The notes below the pieces were generated by a model. It was not told where the DNA came from. It searched no databases and saw nothing but the letters and a program-made list of their open reading frames with translations. 30,566 bases of DNA from Azoarcus sp. Lineage in GTDB: Bacteria; Pseudomonadota; Gammaproteobacteria; Burkholderiales; Rhodocyclaceae. The stretch is taken from assembly GCA_023230755.1 (NCBI GenBank), contig JALNWS010000025.1, forward strand, positions 1-30,566. Direction: 5' to 3'. Made by a program: the position numbers and the translations under genes. How positions within the stretch are numbered: the stretch's first letter is position 1; each line of letters begins with the position of its first letter. Of the stretch, positions 22,038 to 30,210 are shown one piece after another.

Positions 22038-23558
22038 CTATGTTGGTGAAGTGCTGGCAGGCGAAACCGTCACGACGAGTCCTTCCAGGCGGTCCACCCG
22101 GACCCGGGCACCCGGCAGCAGCGGCACACTTGAGTGCGCACGCCAGTTCTCGCCATGCACCCTCACCCACCAGCCGCCACCTTCGGCCTCGCTGATCACG
22201 GTGCCCAATGCACCGGTCATTTCCTCACTTCCGCTGACGACCGGACGTCTGAAACTGCGCGCGGCAAAACTGCCGATCGCGAGCAACACCGCCGCGCTTG
22301 CAAGCGCAAGCCCGGCGATCAGTGCCAGCGGTACGCCGAATCCGGGGACCTCGGTATCCATCAGGAACAGGCCACCCACCACAAAGGCGACGATGCCCCC
22401 GACGCCGAGCACGCCGAAGCTCGGCACGAAGGCTTCGGCCAGCATCAGCCCCGCGCCGATTGCCACCAGCAGCACCCCGGCCCAATTGACCGGTAACAAC
22501 TGAAAGGCGTACAGCGCGATCATCAGCGAGATCGCGCCGGCGACACCGGGCACGCCGAAGCCCGGCGACGTGAACTCGAAGAACAGACCATAGATGCCGA
22601 TCATCATCAGGATCAGCGCGACCTGCGGATTGGCGAGCGTGCCAAGAACCCGATTGCGCCAGTCGGGGGCGACCCGTTCGATGGCGGTCTGAGCGGTGGC
22701 AAGGACGCGCGCCTGGCCGCCCACCTGCACCTCGTACCCATCCACCTGCGCCAGCAGATCGGGGAGATCGACCGCTACAAACTCGATCACGCCCTGTTCA
22801 AGCGCATCGGCCGCACTCATGCTCGCCGCCTCGCGTACCGCGCGCTCGGCAAACGCTACGTTTCGACCGCGCAACTGGGCGAGGCTGCGGATGTATGCGG
22901 TCGCATCCGCCACCGACTTGGCTGCCATCGGATCGCCCCCTGCGGCAGGTTTGGCTGCAGGCTCAGCAGCGCCTGCAGCTGCCGTCCTGTCGTCGCCGGA
23001 GAGCGCTCCACCGCGCTCGGTGTCGGCTTCGGACTGGGTCTTGTCCGAATCGGAAGACAGAATGGACTTCGCCGCATCGGCAAGCGCCTTCTCCCCACCG
23101 CCTTCGGCTGGCTGCTTACTGCCTGGTCGCGCACCACCCAAGCCGATCGCGACCGGCGTGGCCGCGCCCAGGTTGGTCGCGGGCGCCATCGCTGCGACAT
23201 GACTCGCATACAGAATGTAGGTGCCCGCGCTCGCCGCGCGCGCGCCTCCTGGAGACACGAAGCTTGCGACCGGCACCGGCGAAGCGAGGATGTCCTTGAT
23301 GATCGAGCGCATTGCGGTATCGAGACCACCAGGAGTGTCCATCTCCAGCACGACCAACCCGGCTTTGCGCTCGGACGCACGCGCGAGCCCCGCGTGAACG
23401 TAGTCCGCCGTCGCCGGCCCGATCACGCCGTCTATCCTGAGCACCAGCACCTCACTACCTGACGTTGCGCGCTGTGCGGCACTGCCAGCCGGAAGAACCA
23501 GTGCTGCCAACAGCAAGAGCGCAGACTGCAAAAACCTGGAAATCAGCCGACGCATCAT
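22038..23558 (-). CDS. NfeD-family membrane serine protease (ClpP class), long form
   Basis: A 506-aa protein with a signal peptide, a periplasmic ClpP-fold protease domain (LEMDTPGGLDTAMRSII, then SPGGARAASAGTYIL with Ser110 as the nucleophile), several membrane helices from about 300 to 430, and a C-terminal OB-fold NfeD domain. DATAYIRSLAQLRGRN follows Lys214, a plausible general base as in the archaeal Ser-Lys protease PH1510. Residues ~146-210 between the two are Ala/Gly/Ser/charge-rich and look disordered, an insertion compared with the compact archaeal domain. It is first in the two-gene operon with the slipin gene, which it presumably processes. Confidence 0.9.
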   Translation of the reverse strand: MMRRLISRFLQSALLLLAALVLPAGSAAQRATSGSEVLVLRIDGVIGPATADYVHAGLARASERKAGLVVLEMDTPGGLDTAMRSIIKDILASPVPVASFVSPGGARAASAGTYILYASHVAAMAPATNLGAATPVAIGLGGARPGSKQPAEGGGEKALADAAKSILSSDSDKTQSEADTERGGALSGDDRTAAAGAAEPAAKPAAGGDPMAAKSVADATAYIRSLAQLRGRNVAFAERAVREAASMSAADALEQGVIEFVAVDLPDLLAQVDGYEVQVGGQARVLATAQTAIERVAPDWRNRVLGTLANPQVALILMMIGIYGLFFEFTSPGFGVPGVAGAISLMIALYAFQLLPVNWAGVLLVAIGAGLMLAEAFVPSFGVLGVGGIVAFVVGGLFLMDTEVPGFGVPLALIAGLALASAAVLLAIGSFAARSFRRPVVSGSEEMTGALGTVISEAEGGGWWVRVHGENWRAHSSVPLLPGARVRVDRLEGLVVTVSPASTSPT

Positions 23559-23658
23559 TCAGCCACCTCCCGATCGTACGGATAGCGGAAACCATAACCT
23601 TGATGCACTCCCCTGTTCGGAGTCTCTCGCGGTCAGCTTAGTTCAGCGCAACGCACTT

Positions 23659-23673
23659 AATCGATATTCGATT
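23659..23673. promoter_or_regulatory. palindrome upstream of cysK
   Basis: AATCGA-TAT-TCGATT is a perfect 6+6 inverted repeat in an AT-rich patch of the 263-base gap between nfeD and cysK. It may be an operator for cysK; no regulator is recognised. Confidence 0.3.
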
Positions 23674-23821
23674 TTCTTGCTTCGTTATACCCTTTGGATT
23701 GGCTACCCTATGTGCGATTGCCCGCAATGGCGTCGTATCGGCGTCCGTGGCGCACCATGAGCACCAGCGGAACACTCGGGCATGCACGACAATCGAAAAC
23801 CGAATGAATGGAGTCACAAAC

Positions 23822-24799
23822 ATGGCGAGCTGGTATTCAGACAACGGAAAGTCAATCGGTCGCACCCCGCTGGTGCGGCTCAATCGTGTCATCGATGGCG
23901 CACAGGCAACCGTGCTGGCCAAGATCGAAGGCCGCAACCCGGCCTATTCGATCAAGTGCCGAATCGGCGCCGCAATGATCGAGGACGCAGACCGCCGCGG
24001 CCTGCTCGGCCCGGGCAAGGAACTGGTGGAGCCGACCAGCGGCAACACCGGCATCGCACTCGCCTTCGTCGCGGCTGCGCGCGGCATTCCCCTCACACTG
24101 ACCATGCCTGAGACGATGAGCGTCGAGCGCCGCAAGCTGTTGGTGGCCTACGGTGCCAAACTAGTCCTTACAGAAGGTGCACGCGGCATGGCCGGCGCCA
24201 TTGCCAAGGCCGAAGAGATCGCCGCAGCAGACCCCGACCGTTATGTATTGCTGCAACAGTTCAAGAACCCGGCCAACCCAGCCATTCACGAAGCCACCAC
24301 CGGACCGGAGATCTGGAACGACACCGACGGTGAAATCGACATCCTGGTATCGGGCGTCGGCACCGGTGGCACCATTACCGGCATTTCGCGCTTCATCAAG
24401 AAAACGCGCGGCAAGGCCATCCTGAGCATTGCCGTCGAACCTTCAGGCAGCCCGGTCATGACGCAGAAGCTTGCCGGTGAGGCGCTGAAGCCCGGACCGC
24501 ACAAGATTCAGGGCATTGGCGCCGGTTTCATCCCGGATGTGCTCGACATGTCGCTGATCGATCAGGTGGAGACCGTCAGTAACGACGATGCCATAGAGTA
24601 CGCACGCCGCCTGGCGCGCGAGGAAGGCATTCTGAGTGGCATCTCCTGCGGCGCCGCCACCGCCGTGGCCGCCCGCCTTGCACGCGACCCGCAACATGCA
24701 GGCAAGACCATCGTCGTCATTCTGCCGGATTCGGGCGAGCGTTATCTCAGCACCGTGCTGTTCGACGGCCTCTTCGACGAGAACGGCCAGGCCGCCTGA
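23822..24799 (+). CDS. cysK: cysteine synthase A (O-acetylserine sulfhydrylase)
   Basis: A 325-aa PLP enzyme that makes L-cysteine from O-acetylserine and sulfide. GRTPLVRLNR, EGRNPAYSIKCRIGAAMI (with the PLP-binding lysine), EPTSGNTGIALAFVAAARG, GVGTGGTITG and KIQGIGAGFIP are all present and very close to E. coli CysK rather than CysM. The frame is open from 23699, but the ATG at 23822 has GGAG at the right distance and starts the conserved sequence. It stands alone and ends at a strong bidirectional terminator. Confidence 0.95.
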   Translation: MASWYSDNGKSIGRTPLVRLNRVIDGAQATVLAKIEGRNPAYSIKCRIGAAMIEDADRRGLLGPGKELVEPTSGNTGIALAFVAAARGIPLTLTMPETMSVERRKLLVAYGAKLVLTEGARGMAGAIAKAEEIAAADPDRYVLLQQFKNPANPAIHEATTGPEIWNDTDGEIDILVSGVGTGGTITGISRFIKKTRGKAILSIAVEPSGSPVMTQKLAGEALKPGPHKIQGIGAGFIPDVLDMSLIDQVETVSNDDAIEYARRLAREEGILSGISCGAATAVAARLARDPQHAGKTIVVILPDSGERYLSTVLFDGLFDENGQAA

Positions 24800-24817
24800 T
24801 CAGGACACACAAGCCAT

Positions 24818-24846
24818 AAAAAAGGCGACCCGAAGGTCGCCTTTTT
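24818..24846. terminator. bidirectional rho-independent terminator
   Basis: A run of A precedes GGCGACC, then a CGAA loop, GGTCGCC and a T run (24842-24846). It is a perfect stem with A and T tracts on both sides, placed between convergent cysK and proX, and serves both. Confidence 0.9.
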
Positions 24847-24864
24847 CATTTTGCCGCCAGCAAC

Positions 24865-25881
24865 TTACTTGGCAGCAGCACGAGCCTGCTCAAGCCAGCC
24901 GTTGTAGAGATCGGCATGGCCTTTCACCCAGGCGTCGACATGACGCGTGATGTCGGCAGCCTTGTTCTCACCGTCGCGCATGCGCTTGTTCTGTGCGCTA
25001 ATGTCATTGTTCGACAGCTTCATGATGGCAAACAGCTTGGCCGCGGCCGGGTTGGCATCGGTAAACGCACGGTTTGCAATGATGTGCTGGTTGTTGGCCT
25101 GGAAACCGTAGTTCGAACCATCAGGCAGCGACGTATCGACGTCCTTGCGCTCGCCGGGAAGTGCCGAGAACGGCACTTTGAGCCAAGTCACGTCCTTGCC
25201 CGGCACCAGTACGCCACTCACCCAGTACGGAGTCCAGGTGTAGTACAGCACGGACTCGCCCTGCTTCTGACGGGCGATGGTGTCGGCGATGATGGCTGCG
25301 TAGGAACCCTGCTTGTGGGTGATGCGGTCACGCAGACCATAGGCGTCGAGGTGATGCTCGATGACCTTCTCGCACCCCCAGCCCGGGTTGCAGCCAGCCA
25401 GATCGGCCTTGCCGTCACCGTCGGTATCGAACAGCTTGGCGATCTTCGGGTCCTTGAGCTGATCGATGCTGGTGATCTTGTACTTGTCAGCCGTAGCCTT
25501 GTCGATCAGGTAGCCCTGCAGCGCGCCGCCGGAATACACGCCTTCACGATACAGCTTGGCATCGCCGCCGGCCTTCTCGTAGAAATCAACGTGCAGCGGG
25601 TTCCAGTGATCGGCCATGAAGGTCGCGTCGCCGTTGCCCAGCGCAATATGACCTGCCGCGTACTCGATCTCCTTGATCGGGGCCACTTCGTAGCCGAGAT
25701 CCGTGAGCGCGCGCATCACCAGTTCGGTCTGGAAGGTTTCCTCGGCGATCGAACTCTTGATCGGCTGAACCTTGACGCCCTTGCCCGGCATGTCAGCGGC
25801 AATGGCATGAACCGGAACGGCGGCGGCGAGGACGAGGGCTGCGCCACCCAGAATCTGCTTCAGGAAACTTCTCTTTTGCAT
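24865..25881 (-). CDS. proX: glycine betaine/proline ABC transporter, periplasmic binding protein
   Basis: A 338-aa secreted binding protein with signal peptide (SFLKQILGGAALVLAAAVPVHA). ADHWNPLH, GCNPGWGCE (with the disulfide cysteines) and YYTWTPYW provide the tryptophans that form the aromatic cage for quaternary amines in E. coli ProX. It delivers glycine betaine or proline betaine to the ProVW transporter encoded just upstream. It is the third gene of the operon, 46 bases after proW. Confidence 0.94.
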   Translation of the reverse strand: MQKRSFLKQILGGAALVLAAAVPVHAIAADMPGKGVKVQPIKSSIAEETFQTELVMRALTDLGYEVAPIKEIEYAAGHIALGNGDATFMADHWNPLHVDFYEKAGGDAKLYREGVYSGGALQGYLIDKATADKYKITSIDQLKDPKIAKLFDTDGDGKADLAGCNPGWGCEKVIEHHLDAYGLRDRITHKQGSYAAIIADTIARQKQGESVLYYTWTPYWVSGVLVPGKDVTWLKVPFSALPGERKDVDTSLPDGSNYGFQANNQHIIANRAFTDANPAAAKLFAIMKLSNNDISAQNKRMRDGENKAADITRHVDAWVKGHADLYNGWLEQARAAAK

Positions 25882-25927
25882 ATGTAACTCCTTTGTGATT
25901 ATTCAATGACGAAGATGAGGCGTGAAA

Positions 25928-27103
25928 TTACGCACTCTTCGCCGCATTGCCGGTGCTGTTTCCACGCCGGGGCGCAAAGAACAGACCGAGAGGTCCTGAT
26001 TGATACCAGCGCCCGGTCTTGCGACCCGGGCTTGCCATGGCCTGCGTGATGCGATCCAGCATGATGGCCAGAATCACGATGCCGAGACCGCCGACCGTGG
26101 CCAGCCCCATGTCGAGGCGGCCGATTCCGCGCAATACCATCTGACCCAGTCCGCCCACGGCGATCATCGAGGCGATCACCACCATCGACAGCGCCAGCAT
26201 CAGGGTCTGGTTGATGCCGGCCATGATGGTCGGCATGGCCAGCGGCAACTGCACCTTGGTCAGCAACTGCCAGGGCGAGGCGCCAAACGCCCGCGAGGCT
26301 TCGATCAGGTCTTCCCTGACCTGCCGGATGCCGAGGTTGGTGAGGCGAATCAATGGCGGCAGCGCAAACACGATGGTCACCACTACGCCGGGCACATTGC
26401 CGATACCGAACAACATCACCACCGGCACCAGGTACACGAACGCGGGGGTGGTCTGCATCGCGTCGAGCAGTGGTCGTGCAATCGACTCCAGGCGATCGCT
26501 GCGGGCCATGGAGATACCCAATGGCAAGCCAATCACCATACAGAACACAACCGAGGTCAGCACCAGCGACAACGTCACCATGGCTTCGCTCCAGGCACCG
26601 ATGAAACCGATCATCAGCAGCGACAGTACTGAACCGATCGCCAGACGTCGTCCGCTGGCCTGCCAGGCGATCAGTCCGATCAAGGCAATCATCAACAGCG
26701 GTGGGACTGCGAGCAAGCCATGCTCGATACCGGTCAGGGTGGCATCGATCGGCACCCGGACTGCCTGAAAAGCCGGACGGAAGTGATCGACCACCCAGGT
26801 CAGACCGGAGTCGACCCAGTCGTCGAGCGGAATCACCGCATTGTCGAAGGGATGCAACCAGTCAAAGGGCGGATCGGGCACATCCGTGGGCGCCGCGGAT
26901 TGCGCCAGCCAGTCATTGGCCGCCTCGCCACCGGCCGGGACTGCCGGACCGTCCACAGGAGCGGTATCACCGCTAGCCCATGGATTGTCGGCGGGTGCTG
27001 CTGCAGGGGTTTCCGACCCCGCAGCCCAAGGGTTCGCTGCCGGCGCTTCGGTCGGTGTTTCCGTTGTTGCGGCCCACGGATTGGCGCTGTTTTGCTCGCT
27101 CAT
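25928..27103 (-). CDS. proW: glycine betaine ABC transporter permease
   Basis: A 391-aa permease. LDAMQTTPAFVYLVPVVMLFGIGNVPGVVVTIVFALPP, IEASRAFGASPWQLLTKVQLPLAMPTIMAGINQTLMLALSMVVIASMI (with the EAA loop) and GRLDMGLATVGGLGIVILAI match E. coli ProW closely. The N-terminal extension contains three 16-residue tandem repeats, each starting NPWA, over residues 8-55. The N-terminal tail of E. coli ProW also has an NPWD element, so the repeat is an expansion of it. The start codon overlaps the proV stop by 4 bases, so the two are coupled. Confidence 0.95.
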   Translation of the reverse strand: MSEQNSANPWAATTETPTEAPAANPWAAGSETPAAAPADNPWASGDTAPVDGPAVPAGGEAANDWLAQSAAPTDVPDPPFDWLHPFDNAVIPLDDWVDSGLTWVVDHFRPAFQAVRVPIDATLTGIEHGLLAVPPLLMIALIGLIAWQASGRRLAIGSVLSLLMIGFIGAWSEAMVTLSLVLTSVVFCMVIGLPLGISMARSDRLESIARPLLDAMQTTPAFVYLVPVVMLFGIGNVPGVVVTIVFALPPLIRLTNLGIRQVREDLIEASRAFGASPWQLLTKVQLPLAMPTIMAGINQTLMLALSMVVIASMIAVGGLGQMVLRGIGRLDMGLATVGGLGIVILAIMLDRITQAMASPGRKTGRWYQSGPLGLFFAPRRGNSTGNAAKSA

Positions 27104-28308
27104 TGAGTCGCCTCCGAGGTTTGCTGATGCAGAAATTCAAGCATCATGTTGCGGGTAATGGATCCTCGATACCGCCCCTTCTCATCCACTACGGGAAGAC
27201 CATAGGGATATTTGGTCAGCGGCTCATAGAGCTCGGCGATCGACTGGTCCTGCGCGACGACCTGCACGTCGGGCAAAAAGGCTTCGCGCAACTTTGGATT
27301 GTCACTTTCGCGTGCAGCCTTCTTCAGCGAATCAATCGATACCACGCCCATCAGGCGCTGATCGGGGCTAACCACATAGCCGAACTCGCGGTCGTGGGTA
27401 CGCAGTCGCTCGAGCGCACTGCGCACGCCCATGCCGGCATGGTCGATGATATTGATCTGGGTACGACGCGCGATATCCGCAGCCGACAGGATTGAGGTGG
27501 CATCGACGCCGCGGAAGAAGGACTTCACGTAATCGTTGGCCGGGTTACGCAAAATGTCTTCGGCCGTGCCGACCTGAACAACGTTCCCGCCTTCCATGAT
27601 GGCGATGCGGTCGCCGATACGGATGGCTTCGTCGAGATCGTGCGAGATGAAGATGATGGTGCGCTTGTGGCCGGCCTGCAGCTTGACCAGTTCATCCTGC
27701 ATTTCGGCGCGGATAAGCGGATCGAGTGCCGAGAAGGCCTCGTCCATCAGCAGCACGGTGGGGTCGTTGGTCAGCGCTCGCGCCAGACCAACGCGTTGCT
27801 GCATGCCGCCCGACAACTCGTCGGGATAGCTTGCGGCCCACTGCGCAAGCCCCACCTGCTCCAGCGCGACCATGGCGCGCTGGTTGCGCTTGTCTTCGGG
27901 CTCGCCGGCAAGCATCAGACCAAACGCGGTGTTGTCCAGCACCGTTAGATGGGGCATCAGCGCAAAAGACTGAAACACCATACTCATGTGCTTACGCCGA
28001 AATTCGCGCAACTCGGAATCGGACATCTTGGCGATGTCCTGCCCATCGACCACGACCTGCCCGGCGGTGGGTTCAATCAAACGGTTCAGCAATCGGACGA
28101 GCGTCGACTTGCCAGAACCGGACAAGCCCATGACGACGAAAATCTCGCCTTCGTAGACTTCAAATGAAGCGTTATTCACGCCAAGCGTCTGACCGGTACG
28201 GGAGAAGATCTCAGCCTTGTCGAGGCCTTCTTCCACCAGTTTCATGGCCTCGCGGGGACGATCCCCGAAGACCTTGTATAGATTCTTTACAACGAGTTTT
28301 GCCTGCAT
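27100..28308 (-). CDS. proV: glycine betaine ABC transporter ATP-binding protein
   Basis: A 402-aa ATPase with Walker A GLSGSGKST (61-69), signature LSGGMQQRV, Walker B VLLMDEAFSALDP and a switch histidine (IIFISHDLDEA). The C-terminal ~120 residues form a tandem CBS domain, which in relatives such as OpuA senses ionic strength and so gates osmotic activation. It is the first gene of proVWX. The promoter and a leader lie in the 294 bases between it and the YihY gene, where I see no gene, only hairpins (for example GAAGTCC 28390-28396 with GGACTTC 28405-28411). Confidence 0.95.
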   Translation of the reverse strand: MQAKLVVKNLYKVFGDRPREAMKLVEEGLDKAEIFSRTGQTLGVNNASFEVYEGEIFVVMGLSGSGKSTLVRLLNRLIEPTAGQVVVDGQDIAKMSDSELREFRRKHMSMVFQSFALMPHLTVLDNTAFGLMLAGEPEDKRNQRAMVALEQVGLAQWAASYPDELSGGMQQRVGLARALTNDPTVLLMDEAFSALDPLIRAEMQDELVKLQAGHKRTIIFISHDLDEAIRIGDRIAIMEGGNVVQVGTAEDILRNPANDYVKSFFRGVDATSILSAADIARRTQINIIDHAGMGVRSALERLRTHDREFGYVVSPDQRLMGVVSIDSLKKAARESDNPKLREAFLPDVQVVAQDQSIAELYEPLTKYPYGLPVVDEKGRYRGSITRNMMLEFLHQQTSEATQ

Positions 28309-28389
28309 CGAATGGGCGCTGGCGCCACGACACGGTACTTGGATACAGGGGGTAACCGGGGCACTCTAGCCCTGCTTGACGCCAGGGAG

Positions 28390-28411
28390 GAAGTCCGACA
28401 TGAGGGACTTC
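28390..28411 (-). other. hairpin in the proV leader region
   Basis: GAAGTCC (28390-28396) and GGACTTC (28405-28411) are perfect 7-bp inverted repeats with an 8-base loop, about 80 bases upstream of the proV start. It could be a leader-RNA structure or operator. A second imperfect hairpin, TGGGC-AAAT with ATTTG-GCCCA, is at 28518-28539 in an AT-rich patch that probably holds the promoter. Confidence 0.35.
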
Positions 28412-28602
28412 AGGGCAACCGGTAACGCCGGGTCGCAGGCAGATACACATGATTCGTCACATGCATCTGGAAGGCCAGCATAAATAATTTTGAAGCTGTA
28501 ATTGTAACACACATTTTTGGGCAAATATTATTTGGCCCATTCTGTCCGCATGGTACACACGCTTTCCCACCGTTGCCAGCGCTACCCATGCGACCCGCCC
28601 TG

Positions 28603-29517
28603 CTATTCGATGACAGCGCGCTCCACGCATACGGCGGTCATGCGCGGTCGCACGGGAAGCCCTCGCGCCTGCAGGTTTGCCCTCGTGAAGGCAGCGCCGA
28701 GGAGCAGGATCAGGGACGAGTAATTCACCCACATCAGCAGCAGCACCAATGAGCCCGCAGCGCCATAAGTGGACGCCGTGGCGGTCGTCGACAGATAGAG
28801 TGCAATCAGCATTCGTCCGAAGCCGAACAGCAGCGCCGTGACCACCGCGCCCAGCCAGACGTCCCGCCATGCCAGCACCACGTCGGGCAGGACGCGAAAA
28901 ATGGTCGCAAACAACAGGGTGACGACCAGCAAGGACACCACGCCATCAAGGCCAAGCAGCAAGGGGGCGGGAATCGGCAACCAGTCCTGAGCGAAAACGA
29001 CTACCGCACGCACGATGACGCTGAGCAGCAGTGACACCAGCAGTACAAAACCAATCCCGAGCACCACCGTCAGCGACAACAGCCTCCCCTTGATGAACAC
29101 CAGCAAGCTGCTGCGTGACGGACGGGGCGCGACGCCCCAGATTGCATTGAGCGAATTCTGCATCTGCGCGAACACCGTCGTTGCACCGAACAGCATGGCG
29201 CCAAGCCCTGCCAGCGTGGGCAGGATGCCGCTGCGCTCCACCCGACTGCCTTCCACCGCGGTCTGAACCGCTGCAGCGGCTTCGGGCCCGATCGCAGCTT
29301 CGAGTTGCTGGGCGATCTGCCCCTGCGCGGCGCTCTCGCCCAGCACCAATCCGACGATGCTCACCGCAACGATCACGACCGGCGCCACCGAAAAGACGGT
29401 GAAGAAGGCAAGCGCCGCCGCATGAATGAAGACCTGGGCATCAAGCCAGATGCGAACTGTCTCCCTCACCACGCCAAACCAGTAACGCACCCACGCCGTC
29501 ATCGCAGCCAACCTCAT
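28603..29517 (-). CDS. YihY/UPF0761 (BrkB-like) inner-membrane protein
   Basis: A 304-aa protein with about six transmembrane helices. The opening IHAAALAFFTVFSVAPVVIVAVSIVGLVLG, then LFGATTVFAQMQNSLNAIWG, and the closing GAAGSLVLLLMWVNYSSLILLLGAAFTRA are the family signature. The family was once annotated as ribonuclease BN in error; its function remains unclear. The ATG at 29502 (MTAWVRYW), which has a GAGG upstream, is an alternative start. It is divergent from the superoxide dismutase gene. Confidence 0.9.
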   Translation of the reverse strand: MRLAAMTAWVRYWFGVVRETVRIWLDAQVFIHAAALAFFTVFSVAPVVIVAVSIVGLVLGESAAQGQIAQQLEAAIGPEAAAAVQTAVEGSRVERSGILPTLAGLGAMLFGATTVFAQMQNSLNAIWGVAPRPSRSSLLVFIKGRLLSLTVVLGIGFVLLVSLLLSVIVRAVVVFAQDWLPIPAPLLLGLDGVVSLLVVTLLFATIFRVLPDVVLAWRDVWLGAVVTALLFGFGRMLIALYLSTTATASTYGAAGSLVLLLMWVNYSSLILLLGAAFTRANLQARGLPVRPRMTAVCVERAVIE

Positions 29518-29672
29518 GTTCGTTTGGGTTCTTGTAGCCGATCAACGGGGCAGCGGGCAAGTCCCGCCTGCGAAACCACGCTCAACCGCCGACCAGAAAA
29601 GAAATGCAGGCGAAGCAAACAGCATCACCTATGCTGAGATCACGCGCCAACGCTGATAAGGGAATGACAACC

Positions 29673-30206
29673 ATGCAGAGACATCAACAACTGATTCTTG
29701 CAATGCTGTTCCTGACTGGCATGACCAGCGCTGCAGGTGCAGCCGACCGCGCCAGCGCCGAGCTAGTGGACCGCAGCGGCAACACGGTCGGGAGCATCAC
29801 CTTGAGCGATGCGCCCACCGGCCTCCTGATTCAGGTCTCTGCCAAGGGGCTTGCGCCGGGAGCAAAGGGCATTCACATCCACAGCGTCGGCACCTGTGAT
29901 GATCCGGACAAGGGTTTTGTCGCCTCGAAGGGTCACCTCAATCCGGCCGGCAAGAAGCACGGCCTGATGAACCCCGATGGACCGGACGCGGGCGACCTGC
30001 CGGTCATTTTTGTGCATCAGGACGGCTCGGTCGATGCCGAGATGTTCACCGCGCTCGCCAGCCTGCGCGGCGCAGGCGACAGACCGGCCCTTCTCGATGC
30101 CGACGGCGCAGCCATTGTCATCCACGAAAACAGGGACGACCATGTTACCCAACCGATCGGGGGCGCCGGCGCGCGCATTGCCTGCGCCGTGGTCAAGGCC
30201 GAGTAG
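29673..30206 (+). CDS. sodC: Cu/Zn superoxide dismutase, exported, one zinc ligand altered
   Basis: A 177-aa protein from the ATG at 29673, which sits 9 bases after AAGGGA (29658-29663); an ATG at 29664 is too close. The signal peptide is residues 1-23. Copper ligands are His68 and His70 (HIHSVGTC), bridging His88 (GHLNP) and His151 (VIHENRDD). Zinc-side ligands are His96 (KKHG) and Asp108 (GDLP). The third zinc histidine, normally in GPHAGDLP, is Asp105. The disulfide pair Cys75/Cys171 and Arg168 are intact. It should remove superoxide in the periplasm, but zinc affinity may differ. The next gene starts 4 bases downstream. Confidence 0.9.
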   Translation: MQRHQQLILAMLFLTGMTSAAGAADRASAELVDRSGNTVGSITLSDAPTGLLIQVSAKGLAPGAKGIHIHSVGTCDDPDKGFVASKGHLNPAGKKHGLMNPDGPDAGDLPVIFVHQDGSVDAEMFTALASLRGAGDRPALLDADGAAIVIHENRDDHVTQPIGGAGARIACAVVKAE

Positions 30207-30210
30207 TCTG

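Noticed and set aside
28518..28539. Imperfect hairpin between the YihY gene and proV as a terminator for the YihY gene
   Set aside because: The stem has a bulge, sits in an AT-rich probable promoter patch, and has no T tract on the - strand, so I did not call it a terminator.
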